From Sulfolobus tengchongensis (GTDB lineage Archaea; Thermoproteota; Thermoprotei_A; Sulfolobales; Sulfolobaceae): a DNA stretch of 64,000 nt. Under the pieces are notes generated by a model that was not told the origin of the DNA, did not search any database, and was given only the letters and a program-made list of their open reading frames with translations. Positions within the stretch are counted from its first letter, which is position 1; each line of letters opens with the position of its first letter. Shown piece after piece: positions 1 through 8,501 of this stretch. The position numbers and the translations under genes are program-made. The DNA lies in contig NZ_CP146016.1 in NCBI RefSeq assembly GCF_036967215.1, positions 896,501 through 960,500 on the forward strand, written 5' to 3'.

Positions 1-605
1 AGAACGAATAAAAAGAAAGATCTAATGTTGAACAGCTTCAGCCTTATGAACTACCTTGTCCTTATGACAAAGCATCTCGAGATGAGGATTGTTTTGTGGG
101 GCGAATTTGTAAACTCTCTTATTTTGAACGTTATTTTTGCTATGAAGAGGATACGAAAAGTAACGTAAGTTTTGGAAAAACCTCGCAAAGTAGATGGGGG
201 ATTTCCTACTTCCTTGAGGAAGCTTACTATTTATGGCGTATAGTAGAGGTTCCTTCTAAATGTACCAAACCAGATAGTTTGCAAACACCCAAAAAGCACT
301 CTAAAACTAGGATTATGATTTAAAATTAAGATAAATTGAAAGCATTATCACTGAGAGATCATAAACCATTGCTTATTAGGTAGAAAATTGAATTCTGACT
401 CGGTTATCAATTTAGATAAAATGTCTGAAATTAGCAGAGGCTCCTACCATTAAAAATTGACTGTCTCATTTGTACACTATTATACATACATTATATTTAC
501 TATGCATTTTAATAATAAATTGATACGTTACATAACGAAGTTGACTTTTACATAACTCGAAAGATATGAGATAATAAAGTTGACTGTTTGAAAAGAAAGG
601 ATTAA
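1..605. other. Left-edge non-coding stretch
   Basis: I see no convincing gene here. A plus-frame open stretch runs through 24-323, but it spans the MITE-like element at 88-190 and has no recognisable domain, so it may be a decayed coding remnant. The rest is AT-rich. The segment 525-590 contains the word AAGTTGACT twice and may include upstream signals for the alcohol dehydrogenase that follows. Confidence 0.5.
88..190 (+). repeat. MITE-like element, copy A
   Basis: About 100 bp beginning ATTGTTTTGTGGGG and ending with an imperfect inverted version (AAAACCTCGCAAAG). The interior carries the word GTAAGTTTTG near 165-174 and an ACGTT-TTTT-CTATGA block near 128-144, both shared with the copies at 2469-2566 and 6874-6977. 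It has no coding capacity of its own, so any movement would need a transposase supplied elsewhere. I cannot assign it to a named Sulfolobus MITE family. Confidence 0.6.
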
Positions 606-629
606 TTGCAAAGAAGAAGAGATAGTTAT

Positions 630-1670
630 ATGAAGGCTGCAGTATATACTGGGTCTCAATTAGAAATAGAAGACGTTCCTGAACCTACTCCGAAAGAAGG
701 AGAAGTATTAATAAAAGTAGCCTCAACTGGAATTTGCCATAGCGATTTGCATCTATTGAGTGGAGAACTTGTGGGACCAATTCCTAAAGGATTTATAATA
801 GGGCATGAAATTTCTGGATGGGTAGAAGAGTTTGGTAAAAACGTTAAAAACCCATATGGATTGCATGAGGGAGATCCTGTTCTAGTCTCTTGGATAGTTC
901 CATGTGGGGTATGCAAATATTGCGCAAACGGAAAGGAAAATTACTGCAAAGAGAATGCAAACAGATTAGTAGGTATAATTGGAGTTGACGGCGGTCATGC
1001 TGAATATATGACAGTGCCTGAAATAGCAGTAATTCCGCTTGCTAGAAATTTAGATCCTTATTACTCCTCTCCTATTGCATGTGCATATGGAACAGCTTAT
1101 AATGCTTTAAAAAGTGTCAATGCAACTTCTGGAAAAAGTGTTGTAATAATAGGTTCTGGTGGTGTTGGTTCTGCCGCAATACAGCTGGCCAACGCAATGG
1201 GTCTGAATCCCATCATAGCAGTGGATATTGATGAGAATAAATTGAAGAAGGCTAGGGACTTAGGAGCAACACATGCAGTTAACGCTAATGAGAATGACGC
1301 CAGATCCAAAATTCTTGAAATATTGCAAGATGGTGCCGATATAGTATATGAGACAAAACCTTATCCAGATCTTAAATTATCACTGGAAGTAGTTAAGGCT
1401 GGAGGAAGTATAGTAGTTACGGGTTTAGGGGGATTCGCCACAATGGCCCAGATTCCAATAACGCTATTCGTATCGAAAGGAATATCTATAGTTGGAAGTT
1501 TAGGTTATAGACCAAGAATTGATTTACCAGAACTAGTTAGTTTAGCCTCTTCTGGAAAAATAGATATTAGGAAACTGGTTTCTCACGTTTATCCTCCAGA
1601 AAAGATAAACGAAGCGTATGAGAATCTTAAAAAAGGTGTTCATATAAGGGCAATAGTTAAATGGAACTAG
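630..1670 (+). CDS. Zinc-dependent alcohol dehydrogenase (MDR superfamily)
   Basis: Medium-chain NAD(P)-dependent alcohol dehydrogenase of 346 residues, a normal length for archaeal ADHs. The catalytic-zinc ligands are visible as C36 (ICHSDLH), H59-E60 (GHE) and probably C151. The structural-zinc cysteines are C92, C95, C98 and C106. The Rossmann loop GSGGVGSAAI starts near residue 175, and the acidic D199 at the end of the next strand favours NAD over NADP. I chose the ATG at 630 (MKAAVYTG), the typical ADH start; an upstream TTG at 606 would add eight residues unlike the family. An SDR gene follows after 36 bp on the same strand, so the two may be co-transcribed. The substrate (alcohol or aldehyde) cannot be read from sequence. 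Confidence 0.92.
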   Translation: MKAAVYTGSQLEIEDVPEPTPKEGEVLIKVASTGICHSDLHLLSGELVGPIPKGFIIGHEISGWVEEFGKNVKNPYGLHEGDPVLVSWIVPCGVCKYCANGKENYCKENANRLVGIIGVDGGHAEYMTVPEIAVIPLARNLDPYYSSPIACAYGTAYNALKSVNATSGKSVVIIGSGGVGSAAIQLANAMGLNPIIAVDIDENKLKKARDLGATHAVNANENDARSKILEILQDGADIVYETKPYPDLKLSLEVVKAGGSIVVTGLGGFATMAQIPITLFVSKGISIVGSLGYRPRIDLPELVSLASSGKIDIRKLVSHVYPPEKINEAYENLKKGVHIRAIVKWN

Positions 1671-1706
1671 ATAAGTTTTTTATCCCTAGAAATCCTTATA
1701 CTATTT

Positions 1707-2465
1707 ATGTATTCTCTAAAAGATAAAGTGGTAGTTGTTACGGGTTCTGGTAGAGGTATTGGTAGGGCTATAGCTTTAAGATTAGCTAAGGAAGGAAGTT
1801 TAATTGTGGTTAACGCTAAAAAAAGAGCGGAAGAGATGAATGAAACAATAAAAATGGTTAAGGATGTAGGTGGAGAAGCTATAGGAGTCTTAGCAGACGT
1901 GTCAACAAGAGAAGGATGTGAGAGCCTACTCAAGGCTACAATTGATAGATATAGAGTAGTAGACATTCTGATAAATAACGCTGGATTAGGATTGTTTTCT
2001 CCTTTTTTGAACGTCGACGATAAACTCTTGGATAAACACATCTCAACCGATTTTAAGTCAGTTGTTTATTGTTCGCAATCATTTGCTAAAGAAATGAGAG
2101 ATGGTGGGGCAATAGTAAACATAGCCTCAGTTGCTGGAGTATCTCCAGCATATGGCTTATCAATTTATGGAGCTATGAAGGCTGCAGTAATAGCTTTAAC
2201 CAAATATTTAGCGCTAGAGCTCGCTCCTAAATTAAGAGTTAATGCCATAGCTCCCGGATTTGTTAAGACCAAATTAGGTGAAAGTATGTTTCAGTTATTG
2301 GGAATGAGTGAAAAAGAATTCGCCAATAAATTCACATTAATGGGGAGGATTCTAGATCCAGAAGAGGTCGCAGAATTTACCACTGCAATCCTCAAAATAG
2401 AATCTTTAACTGGCCAAGTATTCGTTATAGATTCTGGGGAGAGTCTAAAGGGTGGGATAAAGTAA
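1707..2465 (+). CDS. Short-chain dehydrogenase/reductase (FabG-like)
   Basis: Classical SDR of 252 residues. The cofactor loop TGSGRGIG lies at residues 12-19, the NNAG motif at 90-93, and the catalytic Ser141, Tyr154 and Lys158 sit in the YxxxK arrangement. Classical SDRs of this length reduce 3-oxoacyl thioesters or oxidise sugars and secondary alcohols. The surrounding ADH, thiolase and acyl-CoA dehydrogenase-like genes make a 3-oxoacyl or 3-hydroxyacyl substrate plausible, but this is inference. The start is the ATG at 1707, followed by MYSLKDKVVVVTG, which places the first beta strand where expected. It lies 36 bp downstream of the zinc ADH. Confidence 0.9.
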   Translation: MYSLKDKVVVVTGSGRGIGRAIALRLAKEGSLIVVNAKKRAEEMNETIKMVKDVGGEAIGVLADVSTREGCESLLKATIDRYRVVDILINNAGLGLFSPFLNVDDKLLDKHISTDFKSVVYCSQSFAKEMRDGGAIVNIASVAGVSPAYGLSIYGAMKAAVIALTKYLALELAPKLRVNAIAPGFVKTKLGESMFQLLGMSEKEFANKFTLMGRILDPEEVAEFTTAILKIESLTGQVFVIDSGESLKGGIK

Positions 2466-2468
2466 CCT

Positions 2469-2566
2469 CTTTGTGGAGTATTCCAGAACTATCTCAATTC
2501 AATACGTTGCCGTTACTACATGAAGAACTTAAAAGGTAACATAAGTTTTGGAAACTCCCCATAAAG
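2469..2566 (+). repeat. MITE-like element, copy B
   Basis: A 98-bp element between the SDR and R2lox genes. It starts CTTTGTGGAGTA and ends ACTCCCCATAAAG, an imperfect terminal inverted repeat. The interior words TACGTTGC, TTACTAC and ATAAGTTTTG match copies A and C. It occupies the start of the 283-bp intergenic region and stops about 120 bp before the R2lox promoter. No coding potential is seen. Confidence 0.65.
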
Positions 2567-2689
2567 CATTTCCTTACAAATTTTATGCGAATTAATTTTG
2601 CCCTTTTGTAGGTGCTGTTATTTTAGACGTTAATTTCTAACCGTAATGAGACATCTTTAAAAACTTGAGAAATTACGTAAACTAAAAAG

Positions 2690-2726
2690 TAGATATTTCT
2701 TTTATCTAAAGCAAAATTTAAATATA
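2690..2726 (+). promoter_or_regulatory. Promoter of R2lox with short upstream inverted repeat
   Basis: An AT-rich TATA-like element (ATTTAAATATAA, about 2716-2727) lies about 27 nt before the ATG at 2749, as expected for a leaderless archaeal transcript. Directly upstream is the short inverted repeat TAGATA (2690-2695) and TATCTA (2703-2708). A regulator site there is speculative because the arms are only six bases. Confidence 0.5.
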
Positions 2727-2748
2727 ATCAAACCAGTTATAGTTAATT

Positions 2749-3675
2749 ATGGGAATGAGTTTTGAAGAATATAAACATGAATATTTTAAGTCAATAAGGC
2801 ATGGTGGATTAAATTGGTCTCTTTTCCCAATGAAACTCTATCAATTGGGTAAAAAACTCTTTTGGGATCCAGCTAGTATTGATCTAAGTAAAGACGCTGA
2901 GGACTGGAAAAAATTAAATGATTTAGAAAAGATGTTCATAATAAATGTAGGTTCCAAGTTCTCTGCTGGAGAGGAAGCAGTAGCGTTAGATCTTCACCCG
3001 CTTATAGTTACACTAGTTAAAGAGGGAAGAGTAGAAGAAGTCATGTACCTAGAACAGTTCGTTTATGAAGAATCTAAACACGTAGAGGCTTTCAGAAGAT
3101 TTTTTGATGCGGTAGGAGTTATAGAAGATTTAAGCGCTTACACCAAAGAACTTTCCCCAAATTATAGGAAGATATTTTATGAAGAATTACCTAAGGCTAT
3201 GTGGAACCTATCTAAAGACCCTTCGCCAGAAAATCAAGTTAAGGCAGTAGTTACGTATAATATGATAGTTGAAGGTGTAGCTGCTGAGGGTGGTTACAAT
3301 ATATTTAGACAAATAATAAAGAGAACAAATATGTTTCCTGGCTTAGCTAAAATGGTAAACTTAATAGCGACAGACGAGTCTAGACACATTGCATTTGGAG
3401 TGTATTTAATAGCGAGATTAGTGAAAGAACATGGGGAGAAAGTGTATAAGGCTGCAATGGATCACATAAACTACTTAGCGCCTTACGCTGTGGGGATATT
3501 TTCAGAACCTACTATACCTCAAGAAGCTAAGTTGCCATTCGAACTACCTTCCGCAGAGATAGTAGATTACGCTAAAAAACTTTTAAATACGAGAATTGAT
3601 GCGATAAATAGGGCTAGGCAAATGAAACTAGAAATGCTAACACCTAAAGATTTAGACGTAATTGAATCGTGGTGA
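2749..3675 (+). CDS. R2-like ligand-binding oxidase (R2lox)
   Basis: Ferritin-like protein of 308 residues resembling the R2lox group, which assembles a Mn/Fe cofactor with a bound long-chain fatty acid. Predicted metal ligands are E75, E108, H111 (EESKH), E175, E210 and H213 (DESRH), with spacing nearly equal to the characterised mycobacterial protein as I remember it. Val78 and Tyr170 occupy the positions of the Val-Tyr ether crosslink that distinguishes R2lox from ribonucleotide reductase R2 subunits. No ribonucleotide reductase large subunit is nearby. An acyl-CoA dehydrogenase-like gene and a thiolase follow on the same strand, which suggests a role in fatty acyl or lipid chemistry. The start ATG at 2749 (MGMSFEEYKHEYF) fits a leaderless transcript. 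The natural substrate of this family is unknown. Confidence 0.88.
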   Translation: MGMSFEEYKHEYFKSIRHGGLNWSLFPMKLYQLGKKLFWDPASIDLSKDAEDWKKLNDLEKMFIINVGSKFSAGEEAVALDLHPLIVTLVKEGRVEEVMYLEQFVYEESKHVEAFRRFFDAVGVIEDLSAYTKELSPNYRKIFYEELPKAMWNLSKDPSPENQVKAVVTYNMIVEGVAAEGGYNIFRQIIKRTNMFPGLAKMVNLIATDESRHIAFGVYLIARLVKEHGEKVYKAAMDHINYLAPYAVGIFSEPTIPQEAKLPFELPSAEIVDYAKKLLNTRIDAINRARQMKLEMLTPKDLDVIESW

Positions 3676-3679
3676 TTTC

Positions 3680-4576
3680 ATGATTCTAGATTTAAACTTC
3701 GAAATTGGAGAAGATTTAAAGTTAATTTTAAATAGCATTAACGAACTAATGGAGTCGCAATGGTCAACTAAGAAGTTAAGAGCTGTTATGGAAGGAAATA
3801 AGGAATACGTGGAGCAAATATGGAAGGAGATAATTAAACTCGATATATTACCATATTTCTCCACATTACCATTAAGAGATGTAGTGATAATTAATGAGTT
3901 TATAGGCAAAAAACTATTGCCCGGGATTGTAATAAGTAGTATGGTTGCGTCTAGGGGCATTAAAAATAAAGATATTTTAAATAAATTGTATTCCGGAGAG
4001 GTTAAAATAGCGATATCTGATTCTAATTTTGTGCCCTCTGCTGATCAAGCGGATTACATATTGGTGAATAATAAATTAATAAGGAAAGAGAATTCCACAA
4101 TACAAACTTTTAACTCGCTTGATAATTCCATGAAAATTAGTAAAGTTGAATACAACAATTATGATAACGTAGAAGTAAACAACGCTGAAATCGCATTATT
4201 GTTAGCATCCCAAATGGTTGGAAGTGGAGAAGAGGTTGTTAATATGTCAATTAAATACAGTAAAGAAAGAATAGCGTTTGGAAAGCCAATAGGTTCTTAT
4301 CAAGCTATAAAGCATAGGGTTGTTAACAATGCAATAGACGTTGAATTAGTAAGATCACTAGTAATAGAAGCCTCAGATAATATAAAATACGTTTGGTTAG
4401 CTAAGGATCTGGCAAATAAAAAGATACCCAAAACTATAATGAGTGGAATACAAGTACATGGGGGAATAGGGTTTACTGATGACATAGATATCCACTTGCA
4501 TTTAAGAAGAGTACTTACGCTAAGTAAGTTATATAATAGTGAAATTAACTTCTCTGAGTTTCTACAACCTATATAA
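3680..4576 (+). CDS. Short acyl-CoA dehydrogenase-like protein
   Basis: Flavoprotein of the acyl-CoA dehydrogenase superfamily, 298 residues, against about 380 for the usual enzyme. The C-terminal helical domain is clear, with YSKERIAFGKPIGSYQAIKHR-like sequence near residues 195-215 and QVHGGIGFTDDIDIHLHLRR near 260-280. The N-terminal half is poorly conserved and shortened, as in FadE28-type subunits that pair with another subunit. I place the start at the ATG at 3680, where a GGTGA ribosome-binding site at 3671-3675 overlaps the stop of R2lox. This implies translational coupling. A TTG at 3662 is less likely. Catalytic competence is uncertain; it could be a non-catalytic partner. Confidence 0.78.
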   Translation: MILDLNFEIGEDLKLILNSINELMESQWSTKKLRAVMEGNKEYVEQIWKEIIKLDILPYFSTLPLRDVVIINEFIGKKLLPGIVISSMVASRGIKNKDILNKLYSGEVKIAISDSNFVPSADQADYILVNNKLIRKENSTIQTFNSLDNSMKISKVEYNNYDNVEVNNAEIALLLASQMVGSGEEVVNMSIKYSKERIAFGKPIGSYQAIKHRVVNNAIDVELVRSLVIEASDNIKYVWLAKDLANKKIPKTIMSGIQVHGGIGFTDDIDIHLHLRRVLTLSKLYNSEINFSEFLQPI

Positions 4577-4613
4577 TCTATCAAATGCAGTATACTGATA
4601 GGAGTGTGAAAGA

Positions 4614-5801
4614 ATGTTAGAAGACATATATCTGGTGGATTATCTTAGAACACCATTCACAAGATTTTCAAGAAAAGATTTCCAAAAAGATCCGTTTTAC
4701 AATATCAGACCAGAGGAATTAGCTGGAATGGTAATAAATAAGCTAATTGAGAAAAATGGCCTAAAGGCTGAGGAAATAGATGAAATAATCACTGGCTGTG
4801 CACTTCAAGTTGGTGAACAATGGGCATTTGGAGGCAGACATGAAATATTTGCGGCGAAATTACCTTACACCATTCCAACTATGGCTGTGGATAGACAATG
4901 TGCTTCTTCTTTGACTACGGTATCGATTGGGGCAATGGAAATATCGACTGGCATGGCTGATATAATAATAGCTGGTGGAGTAGAGAAAATGTCTAGAACA
5001 CCAATGTTCGACAATCCGCACATAGAGATCAATACAAAGTTCATAACTGACAGTAAGTATGCTGAATACGACTTAGCTACGGGTTATGTAATGGGATTAA
5101 CTGCAGAGAAACTAGCAGAGGAAGCTAAAATAACCAGAGAGGAAATGGATAGATGGTCATTGAGAAGTCATCAATTAGCGTGGAAAGCTACGCAAGAGGG
5201 TTACTTTAAGAATGAGATATTATCAATTGATGTTGAGATTGAGGGGAAAAAGGTTTCTTTAAACGTAGATCAATCTATTCGTCCTGATACTAGTCTTGAA
5301 AAATTAGCCCAACTACCGCCTGCATTCAAGCCAAATGGAACTATAACAGCTGGAAATTCAGCGCCATTAAATTCTGGAGCATCATACGTACTCCTAATGT
5401 CTAAAAATGCGCTTAAAAAGTATGGTTTAACACCAATGGCAAAAATTAAGAGCTTTGGATTTGCTGGAGTACCACCTGCGGTAATGGGAAAAGGTCCAGT
5501 ACCAGCATCTAAAAAAGCGTTAGAGAAAGCGAATCTCACACCTCGAAATATAGATTTATGGGAAATAAACGAGGCTTTTGCTGTAGTTGTATTATACGCT
5601 ATTAAGCAATTAGAATTAAATGAAGAGACTGTCAATAAAAGAGGTGGGGCAATAGCTATTGGACATCCACTAGGTGCTACTGGAGCTAGATTAGTCGGAA
5701 CTTTAGCCAGACAACTTGTATTAGAAGGAAAAGATTATGGAGTAGCTACCTTATGTGTAGGTGGAGGACAAGGTGGAGCAATAGTTTTAGAAAGAGTCTA
5801 A
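4614..5801 (+). CDS. Thiolase (acetyl-CoA C-acyltransferase)
   Basis: Thiolase of 395 residues, the normal family length. The nucleophile is C96 in DRQCASS, the second active-site region is GHPLGATGAR with H351, and the acid/base cysteine is C381 in CVGGGQGGA. An NEAF motif is present near residue 321. It condenses two acyl-CoAs or cleaves 3-oxoacyl-CoA. The ATG at 4614 is preceded by GGAGTG at 4601-4606, a good ribosome-binding site. It follows the acyl-CoA dehydrogenase-like gene by 37 bp. Its 3' end overlaps that of the convergent reductase gene by four bases. Confidence 0.93.
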   Translation: MLEDIYLVDYLRTPFTRFSRKDFQKDPFYNIRPEELAGMVINKLIEKNGLKAEEIDEIITGCALQVGEQWAFGGRHEIFAAKLPYTIPTMAVDRQCASSLTTVSIGAMEISTGMADIIIAGGVEKMSRTPMFDNPHIEINTKFITDSKYAEYDLATGYVMGLTAEKLAEEAKITREEMDRWSLRSHQLAWKATQEGYFKNEILSIDVEIEGKKVSLNVDQSIRPDTSLEKLAQLPPAFKPNGTITAGNSAPLNSGASYVLLMSKNALKKYGLTPMAKIKSFGFAGVPPAVMGKGPVPASKKALEKANLTPRNIDLWEINEAFAVVVLYAIKQLELNEETVNKRGGAIAIGHPLGATGARLVGTLARQLVLEGKDYGVATLCVGGGQGGAIVLERV

Positions 5802-6799
5802 CTTGAAATCAATATTTTTCCATATCTGTTTTTATCTTTCATCAACTGTATGCCTTTCTCGAATTTATCTATCTTAATTTCCCCACCAATTACTGGCGTG
5901 ATTTTCCCCTCTTTAACTAAATCTAACGTCTCAATAATGTCTCTCTTATTCGCACCTATATGACCCATTAGACTTAGATCCTTAAGTATTAAATAACCTA
6001 ATCTTAAATTAAACACCACGGAAGGATCCAAATTGCCTATTTGAATAACTTTACCACCAGTTCTTAAAGACCTTAAACTCTCTTCAAGAGTACTGGTCCC
6101 AACGTTCTCTATAACTATCGATACATCACCTATTTTCTTTGCTTCTTCCGAAAATTTTTCACCCGTAATAACATAGTCTGCAAATTTAGACACGATCTTA
6201 GCTTTATTTTCACTACTGGTTACTCCTATGACCTTGGCCCCTAATGCCTTAGCTACTTGAATCGCATGGATACCTACTCCACCAGAAGCACCGGTCACCA
6301 GAACAATATCTCCTGCCTTAAATCCTGCCTTCTTTAACCCTCTATATACCATTGCAGCAACACACGGAACTATTACCGCACCTTCATCAGATACGCCTTG
6401 CGGGACTTTAACTAGACTACTAGCTTTGATTCTAGCCTTTTCAGCGAAGAATCCATCCAATTCTTGAGCGTATACTAATCTATTCTTACAATAAACCTCC
6501 TCTCCGGTTTTACAGTACTCACAAGACCAATCGGGAACAAAAAGCATAGATGTCACTCTATCTCCCGGTTTAAATTCAGAAACATTATCTCCAACTTCAT
6601 CTACAATACCTACTACTTCATGCCCTAAAATTAGTGGATATTTCGACCTAGGATAAAAACCCTCCATTTGCAAAAGATCCCTATAACATAAAGCAGCTTT
6701 ATTCACCTTTATCACAACTTCATCTTTTCCTGGCTTAGGATCTGGTACATTCTCTATTCTATAACCTTGCTTATGACCAGGGAGAATAACAGCTTTCAT
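5798..6799 (-). CDS. Acryloyl-CoA reductase-like MDR oxidoreductase
   Basis: Zinc-containing MDR protein of 333 residues. It resembles the acryloyl-CoA reductase of the 3-hydroxypropionate/4-hydroxybutyrate cycle, as I remember the S. tokodaii enzyme. Features: C38, H60 and E61 as catalytic-zinc ligands, a three-cysteine structural zinc lobe (C93, C96, C104) in which the first ligand is replaced by the PDW segment, and a GASGGVG cofactor loop followed by a VTSSE segment that suits NADPH. The start ATG at 6799 begins MKAVILPGHKQGY. It converges on the thiolase gene, with ends overlapping at 5798-5801. Sulfolobales have several paralogs, so an alcohol dehydrogenase or quinone reductase role cannot be excluded. 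Confidence 0.75.
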   Translation of the reverse strand: MKAVILPGHKQGYRIENVPDPKPGKDEVVIKVNKAALCYRDLLQMEGFYPRSKYPLILGHEVVGIVDEVGDNVSEFKPGDRVTSMLFVPDWSCEYCKTGEEVYCKNRLVYAQELDGFFAEKARIKASSLVKVPQGVSDEGAVIVPCVAAMVYRGLKKAGFKAGDIVLVTGASGGVGIHAIQVAKALGAKVIGVTSSENKAKIVSKFADYVITGEKFSEEAKKIGDVSIVIENVGTSTLEESLRSLRTGGKVIQIGNLDPSVVFNLRLGYLILKDLSLMGHIGANKRDIIETLDLVKEGKITPVIGGEIKIDKFEKGIQLMKDKNRYGKILISS

Positions 6800-6873
6800 A
6801 GGTTATAATCAGCAAATATACTTTATAAACATTAAAGGTACCATAAATAATTATAATTTTTCACATTTATCAT

Positions 6874-6977
6874 GATTTATGGGGTATTTGTGAACCATCT
6901 GTTCTGTACGTTCTTTTTACTATTGAGGAGAATATGAAAAAGTAATGTAAGTTTTGAAAAACCCCCCACAAAACAAT
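6874..6977 (+). repeat. MITE-like element, copy C, with 8-bp flanking direct repeat
   Basis: The best-preserved copy, 104 bp. Its right end reads inward as ATTGTTTTGTGGGGGG, matching the left end of copy A, and its own left end is GATTTATGGGGTAT. The interior carries ACGTTCTTTTTACTAT, GAATATGAAAAAGTAA and GTAAGTTTTG. The octamer TTTATCAT flanks it directly at 6866-6873 and 6978-6985, as expected for a target-site duplication. It occupies most of the 311-bp gap between two minus-strand genes. The remainder of the gap (6986-7110) contains GCTACGTC twice but nothing I can name. Confidence 0.7.
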
Positions 6978-7110
6978 TTTATCATACATCTTGTAGGGCT
7001 ACGTCAATAGTTACGGAAAGTCCCATAGAGTGCGCTACGTCTCCACAAATCTCATACTCAGTGATAAACATGATTGAGGTTAGAATAATTCTTTTCCATT
7101 GTTATTTGCA

Positions 7111-8025
7111 CTATTGTCCATAAAACGCATTTTTTAACACTGCTCCTATAAGGCCTATGGCACTCTTTCCTTGTTGTATAAGTGGGAAAAATGACACAAA
7201 ACCATGAATAACGTTATTAAACCTCACACTAGTCACCTGGACTCCAGCTTGTAATAGTTTATTTGCATATGCCTCTCCTTGATCTCTTAATGGATCGTAT
7301 TCCGCGGTAATTATCAGTGCTGGTGGTAATCCAGACAGATCTTGAGAAAATATTGGCGAAAATCTAAAATCCAATAAATCTGCAGGACTCCTTAAATATT
7401 GTGAACCAAACCACTCTATATGTTCTCTAGTTAAGAAGAATCCATCAGAAAACTCTATCATTGACCTTGAAACATAATCTACACCTACTGCGGGGTAGAT
7501 TAAAATCTGATATTTAAGATTTAACTTGCCTTTAGACAAAAGAGCTACAACTGCAGTTAAATTACCACCAGCACTATCACCACCAATTGCTACACCCATC
7601 TTACCTTCAAATCTATCTGCGTTCTCATAAACCCACTTAGTTGCATCGAAAGAATCAATTACCGCTGAAGGAAATTTATGTTCTGGAGCTAATCTGTAAT
7701 CCACAGAGACAACAACACAATTACACGCATTAGTTATAGCCCTACATAAAGGATCATATGATTCCACATCACCTATTACAAAACCCCCTCCATGAAAGTA
7801 TACTAATATACCATAAGGACTCTTAATTTTAGGAAAATAAACTCTCGCATTTATAGAGGTTTCACTACCCGGTATCTTTATATCTTCAACATTTCCCACT
7901 TCTTCCTTAGGTGCAGATGACGCTAATTGCCTAAAAATCCTTCTGACTTCCTCTACAGGGGCTTTACCTATGGGTATTACGAAGCCAGATTCCAACAATT
8001 TCTTAATCGCGGGATCGAGTGGCAT
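7111..8025 (-). CDS. HSL-family carboxylesterase / alpha-beta hydrolase
   Basis: Esterase of the hormone-sensitive lipase family, 304 residues. The oxyanion-hole motif HGGG is at 78-81. The nucleophile is S151 in GDSAGG, and the triad is completed by D244 (EYDPLRDQG) and H274 (VIHGF). Such archaeal enzymes hydrolyse short to medium-chain p-nitrophenyl and lipid esters; no signal peptide is visible, so it is probably cytoplasmic. The ATG at 8025 begins MPLDPAIKKLLESG, the usual family N-terminus. It stands alone, between a MITE-like element and a long non-coding stretch. The physiological substrate is unknown. Confidence 0.92.
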   Translation of the reverse strand: MPLDPAIKKLLESGFVIPIGKAPVEEVRRIFRQLASSAPKEEVGNVEDIKIPGSETSINARVYFPKIKSPYGILVYFHGGGFVIGDVESYDPLCRAITNACNCVVVSVDYRLAPEHKFPSAVIDSFDATKWVYENADRFEGKMGVAIGGDSAGGNLTAVVALLSKGKLNLKYQILIYPAVGVDYVSRSMIEFSDGFFLTREHIEWFGSQYLRSPADLLDFRFSPIFSQDLSGLPPALIITAEYDPLRDQGEAYANKLLQAGVQVTSVRFNNVIHGFVSFFPLIQQGKSAIGLIGAVLKNAFYGQ

Positions 8026-8501
8026 ATATTAAATTCTCGTAATTAGTATAAATACGTTACATTCTTAATAACCATCAAATCTAATATTCTCTTTGCTGAT
8101 AAGTGACACACGATAAATTGAAAAAGAAACACTAGCCTTCTTTACGTTTTTCAGAAATTCGTTACACATTACATCTTAAAAATCTTTTTATTTTGATTCA
8201 TAATATATTCTTTAAATTATCTTATTTTTCAGTACGTTGCTATTACTACGCCGAGAATGAAAATTTTGAAAGACAATACTAGATGAACATGATATATAAA
8301 TTTCACGACTCAGTTGAAATAGTTTTCCATAGCTACTAAAAATATTGTGCATTAGCTTCATTACAATTAATGATTGATCTCTAACTAGGTGTCATTTTTA
8401 GACCTTGCAAATAGATCTTTTTTTGAGTTTTAGATTCGAGTTCAAATGATAAATAGTTATGGATTCGAATCTAACGATAAGAACTTACGTTAATTATAAA
8501 A
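8026..8501. other. Non-coding stretch with partial MITE-like copy D
   Basis: AT-rich, 476 bp, no gene seen. At 8230-8270 the words GTACGTTGCTATTACTAC and GAGAATGAAAATTTTGAAA match the interior of the MITE-like elements but lack the terminal repeats, so this is probably an eroded copy. The palindrome GATTCGAATC near 8463 resembles a tRNA T-loop, but no tRNA fold surrounds it. Confidence 0.4.

Noticed and set aside
96-323. 75-residue open frame at the left edge
   Set aside because: It runs through a MITE-like element and has no recognisable domain or ribosome-binding site.
5270-5635. 121-residue minus-strand open frame
   Set aside because: It is antisense to the thiolase gene, which has all family motifs.
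7001-7040. Direct repeat GCTACGTC
   Set aside because: Two eight-base words alone are not enough to support a named element.
8455-8475. GATTCGAATC, like a tRNA T-loop
   Set aside because: The word is a palindrome in AT-rich DNA and no acceptor, D or anticodon stems can be formed around it.
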